From positions 1 through 57,336 of the forward strand of contig CATBDC010000020.1 in the NCBI GenBank assembly GCA_949502235.1: DNA of 57,336 nucleotides, read 5' to 3'. Made by a program: the position numbers and the translations under genes. This document shows positions 23,336 through 32,547 of this stretch, one piece after another (the first letter of the stretch is position 1; each line of letters begins with the position of its first letter). The stretch is from an uncultured Lachnospiraceae bacterium (lineage in GTDB: Bacteria > Bacillota > Clostridia > Lachnospirales > Lachnospiraceae). Below the pieces are notes generated by a model. That model was not told the DNA's origin and did not search any database. It saw only the letters and a program-made list of their open reading frames with translations.

Positions 23336-24454
23336 CACTGCAAGGAGAAGCATAATTACAGGGACAACATATTTCCGCGGATGATGCCACAGATCGCTTT
23401 CAATCTTCCAGCTCCTGACAGGGCAAAACCATTCCAGAAGCACAGACAGCGCTGCACTAAGTAAGGCAAAAAAAACAGCCCCGGCAATGATGAGAACCGT
23501 AACGCCGCCGTTTTGTATCTGCCAGCTTAAGAGGAATATCACATCTGCGGCCATATTGCAAAAGAAGATAAACATGCAGTATGGGATGCAAAAACGCTTT
23601 TTCTGGCCGGGCAGGAAACGGACCGCCTGCTCCAGATCACGGTCACAGGACAACAGAATACAGATGGGCGTATTCAGGGATAGAACCGCAAAGCCAAACG
23701 GGATAACAAACTGTCCCATTTCTCTAAAAAAATATGGCATTACAATGGCTGCGCACCACATCACAGCTGTATTGACAAGATAATTTTTGTGGCAGCATAG
23801 ATACCGGAAAAAATACCGCCACAGGGAAGCCCTTTTCCTCTGCCGGACAGCGTGTTTTACGCAGCTTCCTGTATTGTAAAAAGCATATCCGTCTGCTCTC
23901 CACAAAAACAGGGCGGCAGACATTCCACTCATGAACAGCAGCAGAAACATCCACGGCCTGTTTCCCAGAAGAACAATGACAGACGCCACAACAGCAGTCC
24001 AAAGAGCACCCGCGTACCAGTACTTTCTCAGGGAATAAACGGCAGCCGCCATCAGGACAGCATGAATCATGCAGGTAACAATTCCTATGATTTCTATCGT
24101 CTTCCATGCTGAAACAGCCAGCAAAACAGCCAGAAGCATCCCTGTCCTCGTAAGAACTGTATATCCTCCCAGTGCAGCTATATAGGAGAAGACAAACTCC
24201 CGGCGTTGAACGGGCAGCATCAGCATATGCTGCAGCTCTATGGCATTATCTTCAGAAGAGAGAGCCTGCCACATTACACCGGCGGTAAAGGAGCTTACCA
24301 GCAATATTCTGACAGACGGTGCAATCTGCACCTGAAAGCCTGCCGTATGCAGGCCCAAAAATACAATCAAATCAATCAGAAGAGTCCGGGTAAGCCGCTC
24401 GTATTTTGCCCCAAACAGCTTTTTCGCAAAAGCCTTATCTGTTGTTTTCATCAT
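23306..24454 (-). CDS. ABC transporter permease
   Basis: A membrane protein of about 382 residues with roughly ten hydrophobic segments and no binding-protein domain, the likely transmembrane half of an exporter. GGGAGG lies 7 bases before the ATG at 24454, which sits inside the 3' end of the ATPase gene (20-base overlap), so the two are translationally coupled. A longer reading to 24481 lacks a ribosome-binding site. It is the third gene of a unit: 50-residue membrane protein, ATPase, permease. The stop codon overlaps the convergent MATE gene. Substrate unknown; placement next to a LytTR/GHKL pair suggests peptide or bacteriocin handling, but this is only inference. Confidence 0.8.
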   Translation of the reverse strand: MMKTTDKAFAKKLFGAKYERLTRTLLIDLIVFLGLHTAGFQVQIAPSVRILLVSSFTAGVMWQALSSEDNAIELQHMLMLPVQRREFVFSYIAALGGYTVLTRTGMLLAVLLAVSAWKTIEIIGIVTCMIHAVLMAAAVYSLRKYWYAGALWTAVVASVIVLLGNRPWMFLLLFMSGMSAALFLWRADGYAFYNTGSCVKHAVRQRKRASLWRYFFRYLCCHKNYLVNTAVMWCAAIVMPYFFREMGQFVIPFGFAVLSLNTPICILLSCDRDLEQAVRFLPGQKKRFCIPYCMFIFFCNMAADVIFLLSWQIQNGGVTVLIIAGAVFFALLSAALSVLLEWFCPVRSWKIESDLWHHPRKYVVPVIMLLLAVLGVKALPFL

Positions 24455-25142
24455 GTAGCGCCTCCCTGATATCTGCGGCATTTATCTGCCCGCGTTCAAA
24501 TGTCTGCCGGACTTTTCCGTTTTCCAGGACAAATACCCGGTCAGATGTCAGTGTGATGCTCTCCAGAATGTGAGAGGAAAACAGGACACATCCATATTCC
24601 TTATACCCCAAAATCTGCTGATACAGATATTCCGTACTCTGAAAATCCAGCCCGTTAACAGGCTCATCCAAAAGAAGCAGTCTGGGTTTCAGGGCAAAAG
24701 CCGTAATCAGAAATGCCTTTTTCCGGTTCCCGGTTGACAGCTCTCTTAACAGGGTATCCGCATACTCTTCAAAGTGAAATCCCCTTATCAGCTCCGACAC
24801 ATCCGGCGTTTCCCTGCCATAAGCGGCGCATACATATGCCAGATATTCCCGGAAGGTAAAATACGAAAAAGAATTGTCCTCGGCAAACACAGTGTAGCGG
24901 CAGAGTTTAAATTCCTGTTTCCGGAAATCCACAGGAGAGCCGCTAAAGCAGATGTCCTCTGAACGGAAAGTGGCAAGCAGGCCGGAGAGTACCTTTAAGA
25001 ATGTGGTTTTCCCGGCCCCATTAAGCCCGATAAGCCCTGCCACTTCATGCTCTGCCAGCTCAAAATAAAAATCCGAAAGTATCGTCTTCTCTTCACTGTA
25101 CCATGCACTTAGATTTTTAACAGTCAGGAGTTTTTCTCCCAT
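24435..25142 (-). CDS. ABC transporter ATP-binding protein
   Basis: A 235-residue nucleotide-binding subunit. It has the Walker A GLNGAGKTT, a variant signature ELSTGNRKK in place of LSGGQ, and the Walker B LLLLDEPVNGLD. AAAGGGGGTG precedes the ATG at 25142; a longer frame to 25241 would add 33 residues unlike the family and run through the upstream small gene. The upstream neighbour is a 50-residue membrane protein ending 25 bases before it, and the permease follows with a 20-base overlap. The altered signature motif is common in single-ATPase exporters of Firmicutes. Confidence 0.9.
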   Translation of the reverse strand: MGEKLLTVKNLSAWYSEEKTILSDFYFELAEHEVAGLIGLNGAGKTTFLKVLSGLLATFRSEDICFSGSPVDFRKQEFKLCRYTVFAEDNSFSYFTFREYLAYVCAAYGRETPDVSELIRGFHFEEYADTLLRELSTGNRKKAFLITAFALKPRLLLLDEPVNGLDFQSTEYLYQQILGYKEYGCVLFSSHILESITLTSDRVFVLENGKVRQTFERGQINAADIREALHDENNR

Positions 25143-25167
25143 ATTACACACCCCCTTTGCTATCTTT

Positions 25168-25320
25168 TTACTTTTTCCACATAGTGTAGGCTGAATACAG
25201 GAACACTCCTCCAAGAAGTACATATAAGCCAGCCATTTCAAACCTTCCTGTTACTCCACTTATCACTGCACATACCGCCCACAGCACTCCCAGAAAAAAT
25301 CTGATATAAATATGACGCAT
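25168..25320 (-). CDS. Small (50-residue) membrane protein of the ABC unit
   Basis: A 50-codon reading frame with a strong AAAGGAGG, 9 bases before its ATG, that fills the gap between the kinase terminator and the ABC ATPase gene. The product begins MRHIYIRFF, has two hydrophobic stretches (about residues 7-22 and 30-45) separated by SGVTGRFEMA, and ends in MWKK, consistent with a two-pass hairpin. I do not recognise a family. It has no double-glycine leader and no Cys near its end, so it does not look like a bacteriocin or an AgrD-type signal. It could be a small subunit or regulator of the adjacent transporter. Confidence 0.65.
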   Translation of the reverse strand: MRHIYIRFFLGVLWAVCAVISGVTGRFEMAGLYVLLGGVFLYSAYTMWKK

Positions 25321-25380
25321 AATAAAATCCTCCTTTTATCTCTTTTCATTTTTCTTGTTCCTTGTGAATCTATCATATAC

Positions 25381-25420
25381 AAAAAATCTGCCCTCTGCGG
25401 AAATGTCCGCAAACGGCAGG
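25381..25420 (-). terminator. Terminator after the histidine kinase gene
   Basis: On the minus strand CTGCC...TGCGGA, loop CATT, TCCGCA...GGCAG form a two-part stem followed by ATTTTTTG. It separates the two-component genes from the small-protein/ABC unit. Confidence 0.7.
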
Positions 25421-25436
25421 TTTTTGACCACGAATT

Positions 25437-26735
25437 TTATTTTATATCTATTCCGCGATAGGACAGGGTTGCAACTGCACAGAATATATTTCCTTCACAT
25501 GTTATCCCTACCATTCCGTCATATTTTTCGGCGGCAGTGCGGGCGCTTTTTAACCCCCATCCATGAAGTCCTCCCTCTGTCTTGGTTGTTTTAAGCTCCC
25601 CGTTTTCCCTCTCTGTCCTTCCGTCAAAGCTGTTCTCCACCTTTATCACCAGCATCTGATGGATGCGCCGTATGGTCAGGGCAGCCTTTCTTTCCCCCGC
25701 TTCCTCCACCTTCCCTGATGCCTCCAGCGCATTATCCAGAAGATTGCCGAGAATGGCGCAGAGATCCGCGCTGCGGATATTTGTGCGGCGGGGATATTCC
25801 ACCTGCACCTGAAATTTTATTCCTTTTTCAGCTGCCGCTTCAGCTTTACTGTTAATCAGATAGTCTGCCGCTTCATCCCCGGTCCAGACTGTGTCTGTCA
25901 TCTTACGCACCGGCCCCTGAAGCTCATCAAGATAGCTTAAGGCCTCCTCATATTTTTCATGACTCACAAGCTGCCTGACTGCTCCCATATGATTATGAAA
26001 ATCATGAAACAGCTTCGCATTGACCTCATAGGCTTCATTCAGCGCCGTATAGTCTCTCTCTAAAAGCTCCGCCTGGGCAGATTTAAGCTCTGAAAGCTCT
26101 TTTTCCACCTCGTATTGGCGGCTGATGTTAAATACCAGAAGAGACATCATCAGAATCACTGACAGGATCACCCACATATAAATCGTATCATCTGGTATTG
26201 CCAGTCTCGTCTGCTGTCCCAATGTGATTACTGCGAAAAACCCGGCAAGTACAACCGCAGAGGAAAGCCTGAATGCCTCCTGCCTTGTTATATCCGGCTT
26301 CTTCCCTATATATACCGCCAGGCACAAAAGCAGCACATGCGCCGCCCATCCTGCGGCCTGCCCCTCCCAAAGCTCTCTATTTAGGAAAGCCTCCGACATA
26401 AACAAAATACCAAAGCCAGATGAAAAAAGAAACCACCAGAAATATACCGCGATTTCATAAAAAATACTGATAAACAGCCGAAGCCGGATCCCCGCAGTTC
26501 CTGGCCTGCCAAGAGACCATGAAAGCCACAGGGCCTCCGCCCCTATAAGGAAAGCCTCTGTCCCGTGCAGTAAAAAAAGAACTGCTCCCAAAACTCCGTT
26601 TCCAAAGGATACGGCCAGAAACAGTTTTTTCCCGGGCAGCTTTTCCTTTAACAGCCTGTATACAAGAAACAGGCATATGGCACCCCGTAAAGCGCCAGCT
26701 GCCATATGGGAGCATAAAACCAGTCCATCCATCAT
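25437..26735 (-). CDS. GHKL-domain sensor histidine kinase (AgrC-like)
   Basis: About 432 residues. The N-terminal half has six or so transmembrane segments; a short coiled coil follows (VEKELSELKSAQAELLERDY), then the phosphoacceptor region LFHDFHNHMGAV (about 247-258) and a GHKL ATPase domain with NLLDNALEAS and GWGL. This is the AgrC-like kinase class that usually pairs with LytTR regulators and often senses peptides. GGGAGG precedes the ATG at 26735, which overlaps the regulator's stop as ATGATG/TGA. No agrB/agrD genes are nearby. A terminator follows at 25381-25420. Confidence 0.9.
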   Translation of the reverse strand: MMDGLVLCSHMAAGALRGAICLFLVYRLLKEKLPGKKLFLAVSFGNGVLGAVLFLLHGTEAFLIGAEALWLSWSLGRPGTAGIRLRLFISIFYEIAVYFWWFLFSSGFGILFMSEAFLNRELWEGQAAGWAAHVLLLCLAVYIGKKPDITRQEAFRLSSAVVLAGFFAVITLGQQTRLAIPDDTIYMWVILSVILMMSLLVFNISRQYEVEKELSELKSAQAELLERDYTALNEAYEVNAKLFHDFHNHMGAVRQLVSHEKYEEALSYLDELQGPVRKMTDTVWTGDEAADYLINSKAEAAAEKGIKFQVQVEYPRRTNIRSADLCAILGNLLDNALEASGKVEEAGERKAALTIRRIHQMLVIKVENSFDGRTERENGELKTTKTEGGLHGWGLKSARTAAEKYDGMVGITCEGNIFCAVATLSYRGIDIK

Positions 26736-27451
26736 ATATGCCTCCCCCAATAGCTGTTAATCTGCTCCTTTACCTCCGGCAGATGGGAACGGCTGACCCC
26801 AAGAACAGTTCCGTCTTTTAGTACAACATTTCCCAAGCTCACCTGCATAATATGAATCAGATTCACAATGCATCCTCTGTCAATGAAGATAAATTCTTCG
26901 CAGTCAAGCTCCTGAAAGATCCCCTGCAGAGTCCGACGTACCTTTGAGGTTCCTGTCTTTGTCACGATATCTGCATTTTTTCCGTCCCGCTCAATATAAA
27001 GGATATCCCTATAGGGTATCCGCTCAAGCCTGCTGCTTGTCTGTATGGTGTACACCCTTCCCTCTTCTAAGGCAAGCAGCTTAAGGGCATCCGTAACTGC
27101 CGCCGGAAGCCGCTTTTCCAGGTCACTTTTCGGAACATAACGGAAAATGGACAGCTCGAAAGCATCTATGGCATACTCAACATGAGAAGTTATAAAAATA
27201 ACCTTTACCTCCGGCAGTACCGGCTTTATCTTTGCCGCCAGCTCCATCCCCGTAACCTGGGGCATCTCAATATCAAGCAATATTAAATCAAAGTAGAATC
27301 CGTCTTCCGTAATATCATAGAGGAGGTTATCACTGCTGATATAGGTTTTTATTTCACCGGCAGTACCGGTCTTTTTCAGACATTCCTCTGCAATCCGGAC
27401 ATTTGCCTGAATCATTGCCTTCTCGTCATCGCAGACTGCTATACGAAACAT
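26732..27451 (-). CDS. LytTR-family response regulator
   Basis: A 239-residue two-component regulator. The receiver domain has the acidic pair at Asp8/Asp9, the phosphoacceptor Asp60 in LILLDIEMP, and Lys in the RYVPKSD segment. The C-terminal LytTR DNA-binding domain (about 135-235) shows IPYRDILYIERDGKN and FIFIDRGCIVNLIHI. LytTR proteins bind imperfect direct repeats upstream of targets. It overlaps the kinase gene by 4 bases and is the first gene of the pair. The ABC unit immediately downstream is a plausible target. Confidence 0.93.
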   Translation of the reverse strand: MFRIAVCDDEKAMIQANVRIAEECLKKTGTAGEIKTYISSDNLLYDITEDGFYFDLILLDIEMPQVTGMELAAKIKPVLPEVKVIFITSHVEYAIDAFELSIFRYVPKSDLEKRLPAAVTDALKLLALEEGRVYTIQTSSRLERIPYRDILYIERDGKNADIVTKTGTSKVRRTLQGIFQELDCEEFIFIDRGCIVNLIHIMQVSLGNVVLKDGTVLGVSRSHLPEVKEQINSYWGRHI

Positions 27452-27509
27452 ATGCTCACCTGTACCTCCCCTGTTTTACATACTCCCGGGAAACCGGAAG
27501 CCGCTTTGT

Positions 27510-28517
27510 TTACAATAAGAAAATATCATTCTGCCTGCAGGTTTCCCGCATCTCCTTCGGCCAGATACTTGCCTGCACCTCACCCACATGGGCGCGGTCA
27601 AGAAGCAGCATGCACAGCCTTGACTGGCCGATTCCGCCGCCGATGGTAAGGGGAAGTTCTCCTGCAAGAAGCATTTTGTGATAAGGAAGCTTGCATCTCT
27701 CCTCGCAGCCTGCCTTCTTAAGCTGCTCCATGAGTGACTTTTCATCCACACGGATTCCCATACTGGAAATCTCCAGCGCACATCCAAGAGTATCATGCCA
27801 GAACAAAATGTCTCCGTTCAGCTTCCAGTCATCATAATCCGGCGCCCGCCCATCGTGGGGAATACCGCTTTTCAGTTTATCGCCGATCTGCATCAGAAAG
27901 ACACAGCCATATTCCTTTGTAATAAGATTCTCCCGTTCCTTAGGGGTCTTATCAGGATAGCGGTCCTCCAGCTCCTGGGAGCTAAGGAAGGTAATATCCT
28001 TTGGCAAATGCTTAACAGCATTGGGGTATCTGTACCACACCTCATGCTGCATATGCTTAATGATCTTGAAGATGGTCCGTACCGTCTCCTCAAGCTTTTC
28101 TACCGTACGCTCCTGCCTTGTAATGACCTTTTCCCAGTCCCACTGATCCACATAACAGGAATGAAGATTATCAAGCTCCTCGTCCCTGCGGATTGCATTC
28201 ATATTCGTATAAAGCCCTTCCCCCGGCTTAAACTTATACTCATAAAGCGCCATGCGCTTCCATTTTGCAAGAGAATGTACTACCTCTATGGTCTCCTGGG
28301 GAACCGCTGCCATATCAAACTGAACCGGACGTTCCACGCCGTTCAGGTTATCATTAAGGCCGCTGCTCTTTTCTACAAACAGAGGGGCGGAAATCCTCTC
28401 AAGATTCATCTCTTTTCCAAATTCCTTCTGGAAGGTATCCCGAATGTATTTGATTGCTTCCTGTGTCTCCCTCACTGTAAGATGGGGGTCGTAATTTTTC
28501 GGTATCACTAGTGCCAT
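27510..28517 (-). CDS. asnA: Aspartate--ammonia ligase
   Basis: A 335-residue class II-synthetase-like enzyme that makes asparagine from aspartate, ammonia and ATP in the cytosol. The N-terminus ([20 protein letters not shown]) and the middle [20 protein letters not shown] are characteristic of AsnA, as are WDWEKVI and the C-terminal [17 protein letters not shown]. Length matches the E. coli enzyme (330). AAGGAG precedes the start by 10 bases. It lies downstream of metH on the same strand with a 33-base gap, possibly co-transcribed. Confidence 0.97.
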   Translation of the reverse strand: MALVIPKNYDPHLTVRETQEAIKYIRDTFQKEFGKEMNLERISAPLFVEKSSGLNDNLNGVERPVQFDMAAVPQETIEVVHSLAKWKRMALYEYKFKPGEGLYTNMNAIRRDEELDNLHSCYVDQWDWEKVITRQERTVEKLEETVRTIFKIIKHMQHEVWYRYPNAVKHLPKDITFLSSQELEDRYPDKTPKERENLITKEYGCVFLMQIGDKLKSGIPHDGRAPDYDDWKLNGDILFWHDTLGCALEISSMGIRVDEKSLMEQLKKAGCEERCKLPYHKMLLAGELPLTIGGGIGQSRLCMLLLDRAHVGEVQASIWPKEMRETCRQNDIFLL

Positions 28518-28550
28518 TGTTCTGATTCTCCTTTTATATTCCAGTTCTTT

Positions 28551-30956
28551 TTATATCTCCTGACGGCCGAAGCATTTCTGTGCGTAATATACGGACTGCA
28601 TTGCATCCTTCCCATAGAAATCCGCTCCAATCATATCCGCATACTCCTGATTAAGCACTGCTCCCCCTACCATAACCTTACAGTCCGGCTTTTTTTCCCG
28701 AAGCTTTTTTATGGTTTCCTCCATACTGGCCACTGTTGTTGTCATAAGGGCGCTTAAGCCCGCAAGCTTTACATCCTCACGTATGACTGTCTCCACAATC
28801 TTTTCCGGGGCAACATCCTTTCCTAAGTCAATCACATCGAAGCTGTAGTTTTGAAGCAGCACCTTCACAATATTTTTCCCAATATCATGTATATCCCCTT
28901 TTACGGTAGCAAGAACAATTTTGTCCCTTTTCTGCTCTGTATCTCCTGTTTCTTTTATGGCATCCTTCAAAACAGCAAATGCGATCTTCGCCGCGTCCGC
29001 GCTCATAAGAAGCTGGGGCAGAAAAACAGTTCCCTTCTCAAAGCCTTTACCAACCGTATCAAGAGCGGGAATCATCTCCTCATTGATAATCTCAAGAGGT
29101 TTTCTTTCTGCAAGAAGGACCCCGGCCAGGTGATGCGCCTCCTCCTTGAGGCCTTTCTCAATAGCTGTCCTAAGTGTTATCCCCTCATTTTTTGGAGCAG
29201 GAGCAGTATTTGTCTGCCCTGCATACCGCCCGATATAACGCTCACAGTTCTTATCATAGTTCATAAGCGCGCAGAAGGAATCATAGGAACGCATCATGTC
29301 CTCAGACAGAGGATTGATGATTCCGGCGCTAAGGCCCGCCTGCAGGGCCATGGTATAAAAATTAGAATTTATGGCCGGACGGCAGGGGAGGCCGAAGGAA
29401 ATATTGGAAACTCCCAGCACCGTACATACGCCGTACCTCTCTTTTACAAGCCTTAATGCAGCGAGGGTGGTCTTCGCTCCCTCCGGATCCGAGCTTATGG
29501 TCATAGCAAGGACGTCAATGACAATATCCTTCTTCTGAATCCCGTACTTTTTTGCCTCTTCAATGATCTTCCCCGCAATATCTGCCCGGCCTTCTGGCGT
29601 ATCCGGGATTCCCTTCTCATCCAGAGTAAGCCCCACAACCACGCCGCCGTATTTCTGGATCAGCGGAAGGACTGCGTCCATGGATTCCTGTTTGCCGTTA
29701 ACTGAGTTGATCATGGGCTTTCCGTTATATATCCGCATGGCAGCTTCAAGAGCCCGGACATCTACAGAATCAATCTGGAGGGGCAGGCTTGTGACGCTCT
29801 GAAGCTCCGTAACAGTCTCCTTCATAAGTGCAGGCTCATCAATATCAGGAAGCCCCACATTTACATCCAGAATATGGGCTCCCGCATCCTGCTGGGCGAT
29901 CCCCTCCCGCAGGATATAATCAATATCATGGTTCTTTAAAGCCTCTTTAAATTTCTTCTTTCCGGTAGGGTTGATACGCTCCCCGATGATGCGGGGCTCC
30001 TCCCCTAAAATCACTGCCTTTCCATAGGAGGATACAATGGTAAAATCCTCTGCCTTTCTTTTTTCTCTCACGGAAAGACTTTTAAGCTTTTCTGTCTTTT
30101 TAACCAGAGCCCGGATATGCCTCGGAGTGGTGCCGCAGCATCCTCCCACGGCGCTTGCGCCCATCTCTGCAATCTCACGCATAATTTTTGCAAATTCAGC
30201 GGGAGTCACATCATAATAGACCTGTCCGTCCTTCTGCTTCGGAAGGCCCGCATTTGGCTTTACGATAACAGGCACCGATGCGTATTTTAAAATCTCCTCC
30301 AGCAAGGGAATCATCTGGGCCGGGCCCATGCCGCAGTTAATCCCCAGGGCATCTACCCGAAGGCCCTCCAAAAGCGCCACCACGGAAGGAATATCTCCCC
30401 CGGTCAGAAGCTTGCCCTTCTCGTCAAAAATCATAGTGGCAAATACTGGGAGGGATGTGTTCTCCTTTGCCGCCAGGACTGCTGCCTTTACCTCATAGGT
30501 ATCACTCATGGTTTCAATATGGATTAAGTCGGCTCCCGCCTCCTCCCCGCAGCGCGCCACTTCTTTAAAAGCGTCATAAGCCTCCTCAAAGTCCAAATCT
30601 CCCATAGGCTTTAAAAGCTTCCCGGTAGGGCCTATATCAAGAGCAGCATATACCTCCCTGCCGTCATGGACGCCCATCCAGGCGCCTTCCTTTACATTCA
30701 CCACAGCTGCGGCTACGATATCCTCCAGTTCATAGTCCGTGTTATGGAATTTCAGGGCGTTTGCCCCAAAGGTATTGGTAAGCACAATATCACTGCCTGC
30801 CTCAAAGTACTGTCTGTGAATATCCACCATCTCTTCCGTGTGGGTCAGGTTCCATGTCTCCGGCAGCTCCCCCGGCTTCATCCCTTTTTCCTGAAGAAGT
30901 GTCCCTGTGCCGCCGTCAAAATACAGCAGTTCTTTTCCAAGTCTTTCTAATATCAT
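28551..30956 (-). CDS. metH: Cobalamin-dependent methionine synthase lacking the activation domain
   Basis: An 801-residue enzyme that methylates homocysteine from methyltetrahydrofolate through B12. Domains: homocysteine/zinc barrel (about 1-290; Cys ligands in GINCGMG near 203 and GGCCGTT near 268), pterin-binding barrel (about 310-560; GERINPTGKKKF), B12-binding cap (about 590-680) and cobalamin domain with the axial-His motif GDIHDIGK (about 684-691). The activation domain of full MetH (about 1200 residues) is absent and is encoded by the next gene upstream, which ends 56 bases before this start. AAGGAG lies 9 bases before the ATG at 30956; the longer frame to 31001 lacks support. Confidence 0.95.
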   Translation of the reverse strand: MILERLGKELLYFDGGTGTLLQEKGMKPGELPETWNLTHTEEMVDIHRQYFEAGSDIVLTNTFGANALKFHNTDYELEDIVAAAVVNVKEGAWMGVHDGREVYAALDIGPTGKLLKPMGDLDFEEAYDAFKEVARCGEEAGADLIHIETMSDTYEVKAAVLAAKENTSLPVFATMIFDEKGKLLTGGDIPSVVALLEGLRVDALGINCGMGPAQMIPLLEEILKYASVPVIVKPNAGLPKQKDGQVYYDVTPAEFAKIMREIAEMGASAVGGCCGTTPRHIRALVKKTEKLKSLSVREKRKAEDFTIVSSYGKAVILGEEPRIIGERINPTGKKKFKEALKNHDIDYILREGIAQQDAGAHILDVNVGLPDIDEPALMKETVTELQSVTSLPLQIDSVDVRALEAAMRIYNGKPMINSVNGKQESMDAVLPLIQKYGGVVVGLTLDEKGIPDTPEGRADIAGKIIEEAKKYGIQKKDIVIDVLAMTISSDPEGAKTTLAALRLVKERYGVCTVLGVSNISFGLPCRPAINSNFYTMALQAGLSAGIINPLSEDMMRSYDSFCALMNYDKNCERYIGRYAGQTNTAPAPKNEGITLRTAIEKGLKEEAHHLAGVLLAERKPLEIINEEMIPALDTVGKGFEKGTVFLPQLLMSADAAKIAFAVLKDAIKETGDTEQKRDKIVLATVKGDIHDIGKNIVKVLLQNYSFDVIDLGKDVAPEKIVETVIREDVKLAGLSALMTTTVASMEETIKKLREKKPDCKVMVGGAVLNQEYADMIGADFYGKDAMQSVYYAQKCFGRQEI

Positions 30957-31011
30957 GCGCTCACGCTCCTTTATTTTATCTGTAAGTATCCCGTTTTCCA
31001 AATACTATGTG

Positions 31012-31656
31012 TCACTGCCTCCGATATATACAGTCTGTTTTTTTACATTCTTCACATCCCTTTTTATGACAGGGGATGTCTTCTCTGCTCATTCCAATCA
31101 CTGCCGTTACAGACTTAGTCGGTGTAAGCATACAGCCGTCTGTCATGGTAAGTCCGATTTTTTTCGCGCTGTCCAGCATCCTGATAAAATCCTTCTGGTG
31201 GGAAATGTCAAAGTCTCCGTAGCCGGGGCTGAAACGGGGACGAAGATAATACCCTTCCCCTGCGGCCTCGTTTTTAAACTTTTCCTGCCATTCATCCAGA
31301 TATTCCTCCAGGGCCGCGGCAGCACATGCCTGCAGCACAAGGGCCCGCGTCATATCCGTAAGAGAATACCGCTTCATCAGCATATCCACCTGGATTCCAA
31401 GGGTTGCGCCCAACATAACCGCCCGCCGGCAGCCTTTCATGTTCTTTGCCAGATTTCTGCTGGCAATCTCCAGATCTTCGATTTTCACTCTGCCGTCATC
31501 TGGTACGTCCAACTCAAAGATGCGATAGACGAGCCGGCCTTGTACAGTCCTGTCAAGCTCTTCAAAAGAATCCCTGACAAGCCCTTTTGTCTTCTCATCT
31601 ACCGCATGTCTTCCATATCCAAGATAACGGACCGCCTCTTTTACCCTGCTGTCCAT
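31012..31656 (-). CDS. Stand-alone methionine synthase activation-domain protein
   Basis: A 214-residue protein resembling the B12-dependent methionine synthase activation domain, which binds S-adenosylmethionine and supports reductive remethylation of inactive cob(II)alamin. It contains the YLRPRFSPGYGDFDIS stretch, where the RxSPGYG form is diagnostic, and ends in a Cys-rich tail with CHKKGCEECKKTDC. It lies between metF and a metH that lacks this domain, so the three together complete the folate-to-methionine route. The Cys-rich tail is not part of the E. coli domain and might bind a metal or an iron-sulfur cluster. Confidence 0.88.
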   Translation of the reverse strand: MDSRVKEAVRYLGYGRHAVDEKTKGLVRDSFEELDRTVQGRLVYRIFELDVPDDGRVKIEDLEIASRNLAKNMKGCRRAVMLGATLGIQVDMLMKRYSLTDMTRALVLQACAAAALEEYLDEWQEKFKNEAAGEGYYLRPRFSPGYGDFDISHQKDFIRMLDSAKKIGLTMTDGCMLTPTKSVTAVIGMSREDIPCHKKGCEECKKTDCIYRRQ

Positions 31657-31665
31657 ATCCTTTTC

Positions 31666-32547
31666 CTAATCCTGTTCCTTCTTCACAATATCCGAAAGAT
31701 TGCTCATAATCGCTTCCGCCACCTCCGGCTTATTCATGGAGTATACATGAATATGGTTGATGCCGTTGGCAATCAGATCAATAATCTGATCTGTTGCATA
31801 AGCGATTCCTGCCTGCTTCATAGCCTCCGGGTCTTCACCGAAACGATCTAATATAGCCACAAATCTCTGGGGAAGGACGGTGCCTGAAAGCTCTAAGGTG
31901 CGCTTCATCTGTCTGGCATTGGTAATAGGCATAATCCCCGGAAGCACCGGGATAGTAATTCCCTTTTCCCTGATTCTGTACAGGAAATTATAGAGAATAT
32001 TATTATCAAAAAACATCTGTGTCGTAAGGAAATCTACCCCGCAGTCCACCTTATTTTTCAGATTCCGGATATCGTCCTTCTTATGCTCTGTCTCTACATG
32101 CCCTTCCGGGTAGCATGCAGCTCCGATGCAGAAGTCCCCCTGTGCCTTAATATCCTCGATTAATTCACAGGCGTACCTGTACTGCCCCGGAAGGGGGAAA
32201 GCCATGTCCTTTGGCTTATCTCCCCTGAGGGCAAGAATGTTCTCAATCTCTCTGCTCTTAAGCTCGGCAATTACCTTATGTACCTCCTCCCTGGTAGAGG
32301 ACACACATGTCAAGTGTGCAAGACTTGTTACGCCCAGCTCTTTAATGTGAGAAGCTATCTTCACTGTATTTTTGCTGGTTCCGCCCCCCGCGCCATAGGT
32401 TACACTAATATATGACGGTTTTAATGCTGCAATCTTTTCTGCCGCGGACAGGACGCTTTCATACCCTGCATCTGTTTTCGGAGGAAATATCTCAAAGGAG
32501 ATATGGGGTTTCTCCGATTTCAGTATATCTCTTATCCTACATGTCAT
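31666..32547 (-). CDS. metF: Methylenetetrahydrofolate reductase
   Basis: About 293 residues, a TIM-barrel flavoprotein that reduces 5,10-methylene-THF to 5-methyl-THF, the methyl donor for the adjacent MetH; in acetogenic relatives it also serves the Wood-Ljungdahl pathway. Markers are ISFEIFPPKT near the N-terminus, YISVTYGAGG, HLTCVSSTREEV and FFDNNILYNFL. I choose the ATG at 32547, which lies inside the 3' end of glgA; an ATG at 32562 is possible. No S-adenosylmethionine or cobalamin riboswitch is visible upstream, because the gene abuts glgA. The activation-protein gene follows after 9 bases. Confidence 0.95.
   Translation of the reverse strand: MTCRIRDILKSEKPHISFEIFPPKTDAGYESVLSAAEKIAALKPSYISVTYGAGGGTSKNTVKIASHIKELGVTSLAHLTCVSSTREEVHKVIAELKSREIENILALRGDKPKDMAFPLPGQYRYACELIEDIKAQGDFCIGAACYPEGHVETEHKKDDIRNLKNKVDCGVDFLTTQMFFDNNILYNFLYRIREKGITIPVLPGIMPITNARQMKRTLELSGTVLPQRFVAILDRFGEDPEAMKQAGIAYATDQIIDLIANGINHIHVYSMNKPEVAEAIMSNLSDIVKKEQD

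Noticed and set aside
25168-25320. The 50-residue gene as an AgrD-type signal peptide or bacteriocin
   Set aside because: No AgrB gene, no conserved Cys near the C-terminus, no double-glycine leader; it reads as a two-pass membrane protein.
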